Assembly (NCBI RefSeq): GCF_901538265.1
Contig: NZ_LR593886.1
Coordinates: 6,469,738-6,533,737, forward strand
Source: Gemmata massiliana
Lineage (GTDB): Bacteria > Planctomycetota > Planctomycetia > Gemmatales > Gemmataceae
Direction: 5' to 3'
DNA: 64,000 nt
Shown here: positions 62,760-64,000 of the stretch, piece by piece
Position numbering within the stretch: the stretch's first letter is position 1
How the letters are laid out: every line of letters starts with the position of its first letter
Translations under genes and position numbers: made by a program
Notes under the pieces: generated by a model
Database searches by the model: none
Seen by the model: only the letters and a program-made list of their open reading frames with translations
What the model was told of the DNA's origin: nothing

Positions 62760-64000
62760 ATGAACCGACACAACGCGCCGTGGTCCCTTCCCGCTCTCCT
62801 GCTCGGCGCGCTGTTGCTCGTGGGCACCGACCGCCCCGCGGCCGCAATCGAGAATTGGGCCGACCCCAAGCTCCCGGTGAGCGACGGTTTGGAGTTATGG
62901 CTCGATGCGGGCCGCGCCAACGGCGAGAAGCTGGTCCCACACGACGGCAAACTCGACACGTGGTACGACGCTTCCGGCAAGGGGCGCCACCTCAAGCAGC
63001 CGAAGGAAGACGCGCGGCCGACGCGGTTGCCCGCGGGCGCCTCCGCGGTCGTGCGGTTCGACGGCCTCGACGACCACATGCGAGCCGTGAAGCAGGCTCT
63101 CGAACTCAAGGAATTCACGATATTCGTCGTCGCAGCGCCGCGGCAAAACCCGGGCGAGTTTCGCGCGGCGCTGGCGTTCAACGCGGCCGGCGGGCGCGAC
63201 TTCGAGACCGGCCTGACGCTCGACCAGGGGCCGGGCGCCACCAAGAGTTTCAACGCGCTCAACGTCGAGGGCCGCGGGTTCGGCACCTGGCAGAATCTGC
63301 TCAAGGGCGATCACCCACTGGGCGAACTCCGCGCCCTGGAGGTCACCGGCGACGCGAAGGCGGTCCGGCTGACCGTGGACAACAAACCCGCTGGCGAGCG
63401 AGCCCGCGACGGCAAGCCGGTCAGCCTGGACGAGATCACGCTCGGCGCGCGGTACTACACGCTCGGGGCCGGCGCGCAGCAGGTTCGGGGCTTCGGCCGC
63501 TGGGACGTCGCCGAGGTTCTCGTGTACAACCGCGCGCTCCCGGTCGACGACGCCAAGAAAGTGCGCGCGTACCTCGACGCGAAGTACGCGAACCTGCGCC
63601 AGAGCCTCCCGCCCGACACCGACGGCGCGCCGCTCGTTGTGGTGAAAGATCCGCCCGCGGTGCAAACGCTGGTGCCGGGGTTCACCGCGCGCGAGCTGCC
63701 GCTCGATCTCACCAACATCAACAACGTCCTCTACCGGCCCGACGGCACGCTACTGGCGCTGGCGTACAACGGCGTCGTCTGGCGGCTCCGCGACACCGAC
63801 GGCGACGGCCTCGAGGATAAGGCGGAGGTGTTCTGGGACAGTAAGGGGACGCTTCGGTCGCCGATCGGGATGGACCTCACGCCGCCCGGGTACAAACACG
63901 GCGACGGCGTGTTCGTCGTCGCCAAGACGCGGTGCGCGCTGATCGTGGACACCGACGGGGACGGGAAGGCCGACAAGGAGATCGTCATCGCCGACGGGTG
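62760..64000 (+). CDS. Secreted LamG-like plus dehydrogenase-type protein, 3' end outside window
   Basis: ATG 62760 with GGGAGGAA upstream; 413 residues visible. Signal peptide (LPALLLGALLLVG). Residues about 40-280 are a concanavalin/LamG-like lectin fold (GLELWLDAGRANGEKL, TWYDASGKGRHLKQP, VVRFDGLDDHM, GRWDVAEVLVYNRAL, VRAYLDAKY). From about 310 it turns into the beta-propeller of PVC-type membrane-bound dehydrogenases (NVLYRPDGTLLALAYNGVVW, RDTDGDGLEDKAEVFW, VDTDGDGKADKEIVI). Such proteins usually end with a haem-binding domain. Acts outside the cytoplasm, perhaps on sugars. Confidence 0.75.
   Translation, partial: MNRHNAPWSLPALLLGALLLVGTDRPAAAIENWADPKLPVSDGLELWLDAGRANGEKLVPHDGKLDTWYDASGKGRHLKQPKEDARPTRLPAGASAVVRFDGLDDHMRAVKQALELKEFTIFVVAAPRQNPGEFRAALAFNAAGGRDFETGLTLDQGPGATKSFNALNVEGRGFGTWQNLLKGDHPLGELRALEVTGDAKAVRLTVDNKPAGERARDGKPVSLDEITLGARYYTLGAGAQQVRGFGRWDVAEVLVYNRALPVDDAKKVRAYLDAKYANLRQSLPPDTDGAPLVVVKDPPAVQTLVPGFTARELPLDLTNINNVLYRPDGTLLALAYNGVVWRLRDTDGDGLEDKAEVFWDSKGTLRSPIGMDLTPPGYKHGDGVFVVAKTRCALIVDTDGDGKADKEIVIADG

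Overview
The window comes from a high-GC planctomycete, most likely the Gemmataceae (Gemmata and relatives). The evidence is the gene content: DUF1549/DUF1553 and DUF1501 secreted-protein pairs, a DUF1559 prepilin-like protein, a sigma factor fused to WD40 repeats, a TIGR02996-type protein, an EF-hand secreted protein, an ISAzo13-type transposase, and a large family of secreted paralogues. Many genes start with GTG and overlap by 4 bp.

Layout. (1) 1-4.7 kb holds phage-derived genes: the end of a tail tape-measure protein, a prohead-protease-like gene, a NUMOD4/HNH endonuclease and a sigma-like protein, with one secreted DUF4440-like gene among them. (2) 4.8-17.3 kb is accessory DNA: a frameshifted TIGR02996 gene, small genes, GatB/YqeY, two-component genes (lone receiver, four-PAS hybrid kinase, a response regulator cut by an insertion), a degenerate IS66/ISAzo13 nest, and two paralogues of which one has a nonsense codon. 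(3) At 17.5 kb a 3' fragment of tRNA-Lys(CUU) is followed by a strong terminator. I read this as the right attachment site of an integrated element that covers everything to its left. Every broken reading frame I found except a small transposase scrap at 53.5 kb lies left of it.

(4) 18-35.6 kb reads as backbone: a MscS channel, then DUF1549/1553, DUF1501, a ten-EF-hand protein, MoxR, a secreted paralogue, DUF58, a BatA-like vWA protein, a DUF4175-like protein and a second vWA membrane protein, nearly all co-directional and tightly packed. (5) 35.6-47.1 kb carries BlaI, a secreted paralogue, an M56 (BlaR1-type) peptidase fused to WD40-like repeats, then seven more members in a row plus one further member of the same secreted family and a caspase-like protein. 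Together with the copy inside the MoxR operon, the window has ten members of this family, which I cannot match to a named domain. This is the best candidate for an undescribed system.

(6) 47.3-53.2 kb has an ECF sigma factor with a membrane segment and WD40 repeats, then a TetR regulator and a membrane-anchored PQQ beta-propeller protein that share a half-site upstream of each. (7) 53.7-60.9 kb looks like an acylation locus: SGNH hydrolase, fatty acyl-AMP ligase, acyl carrier protein, sulfotransferase (opposite strand) and an MBOAT-SGNH fusion. (8) 61.0-64.0 kb has an LRR lipoprotein, a DUF1559 protein and the start of a LamG-like plus dehydrogenase protein that runs off the end.

All family names are from reading the translated sequence; no database search was run.
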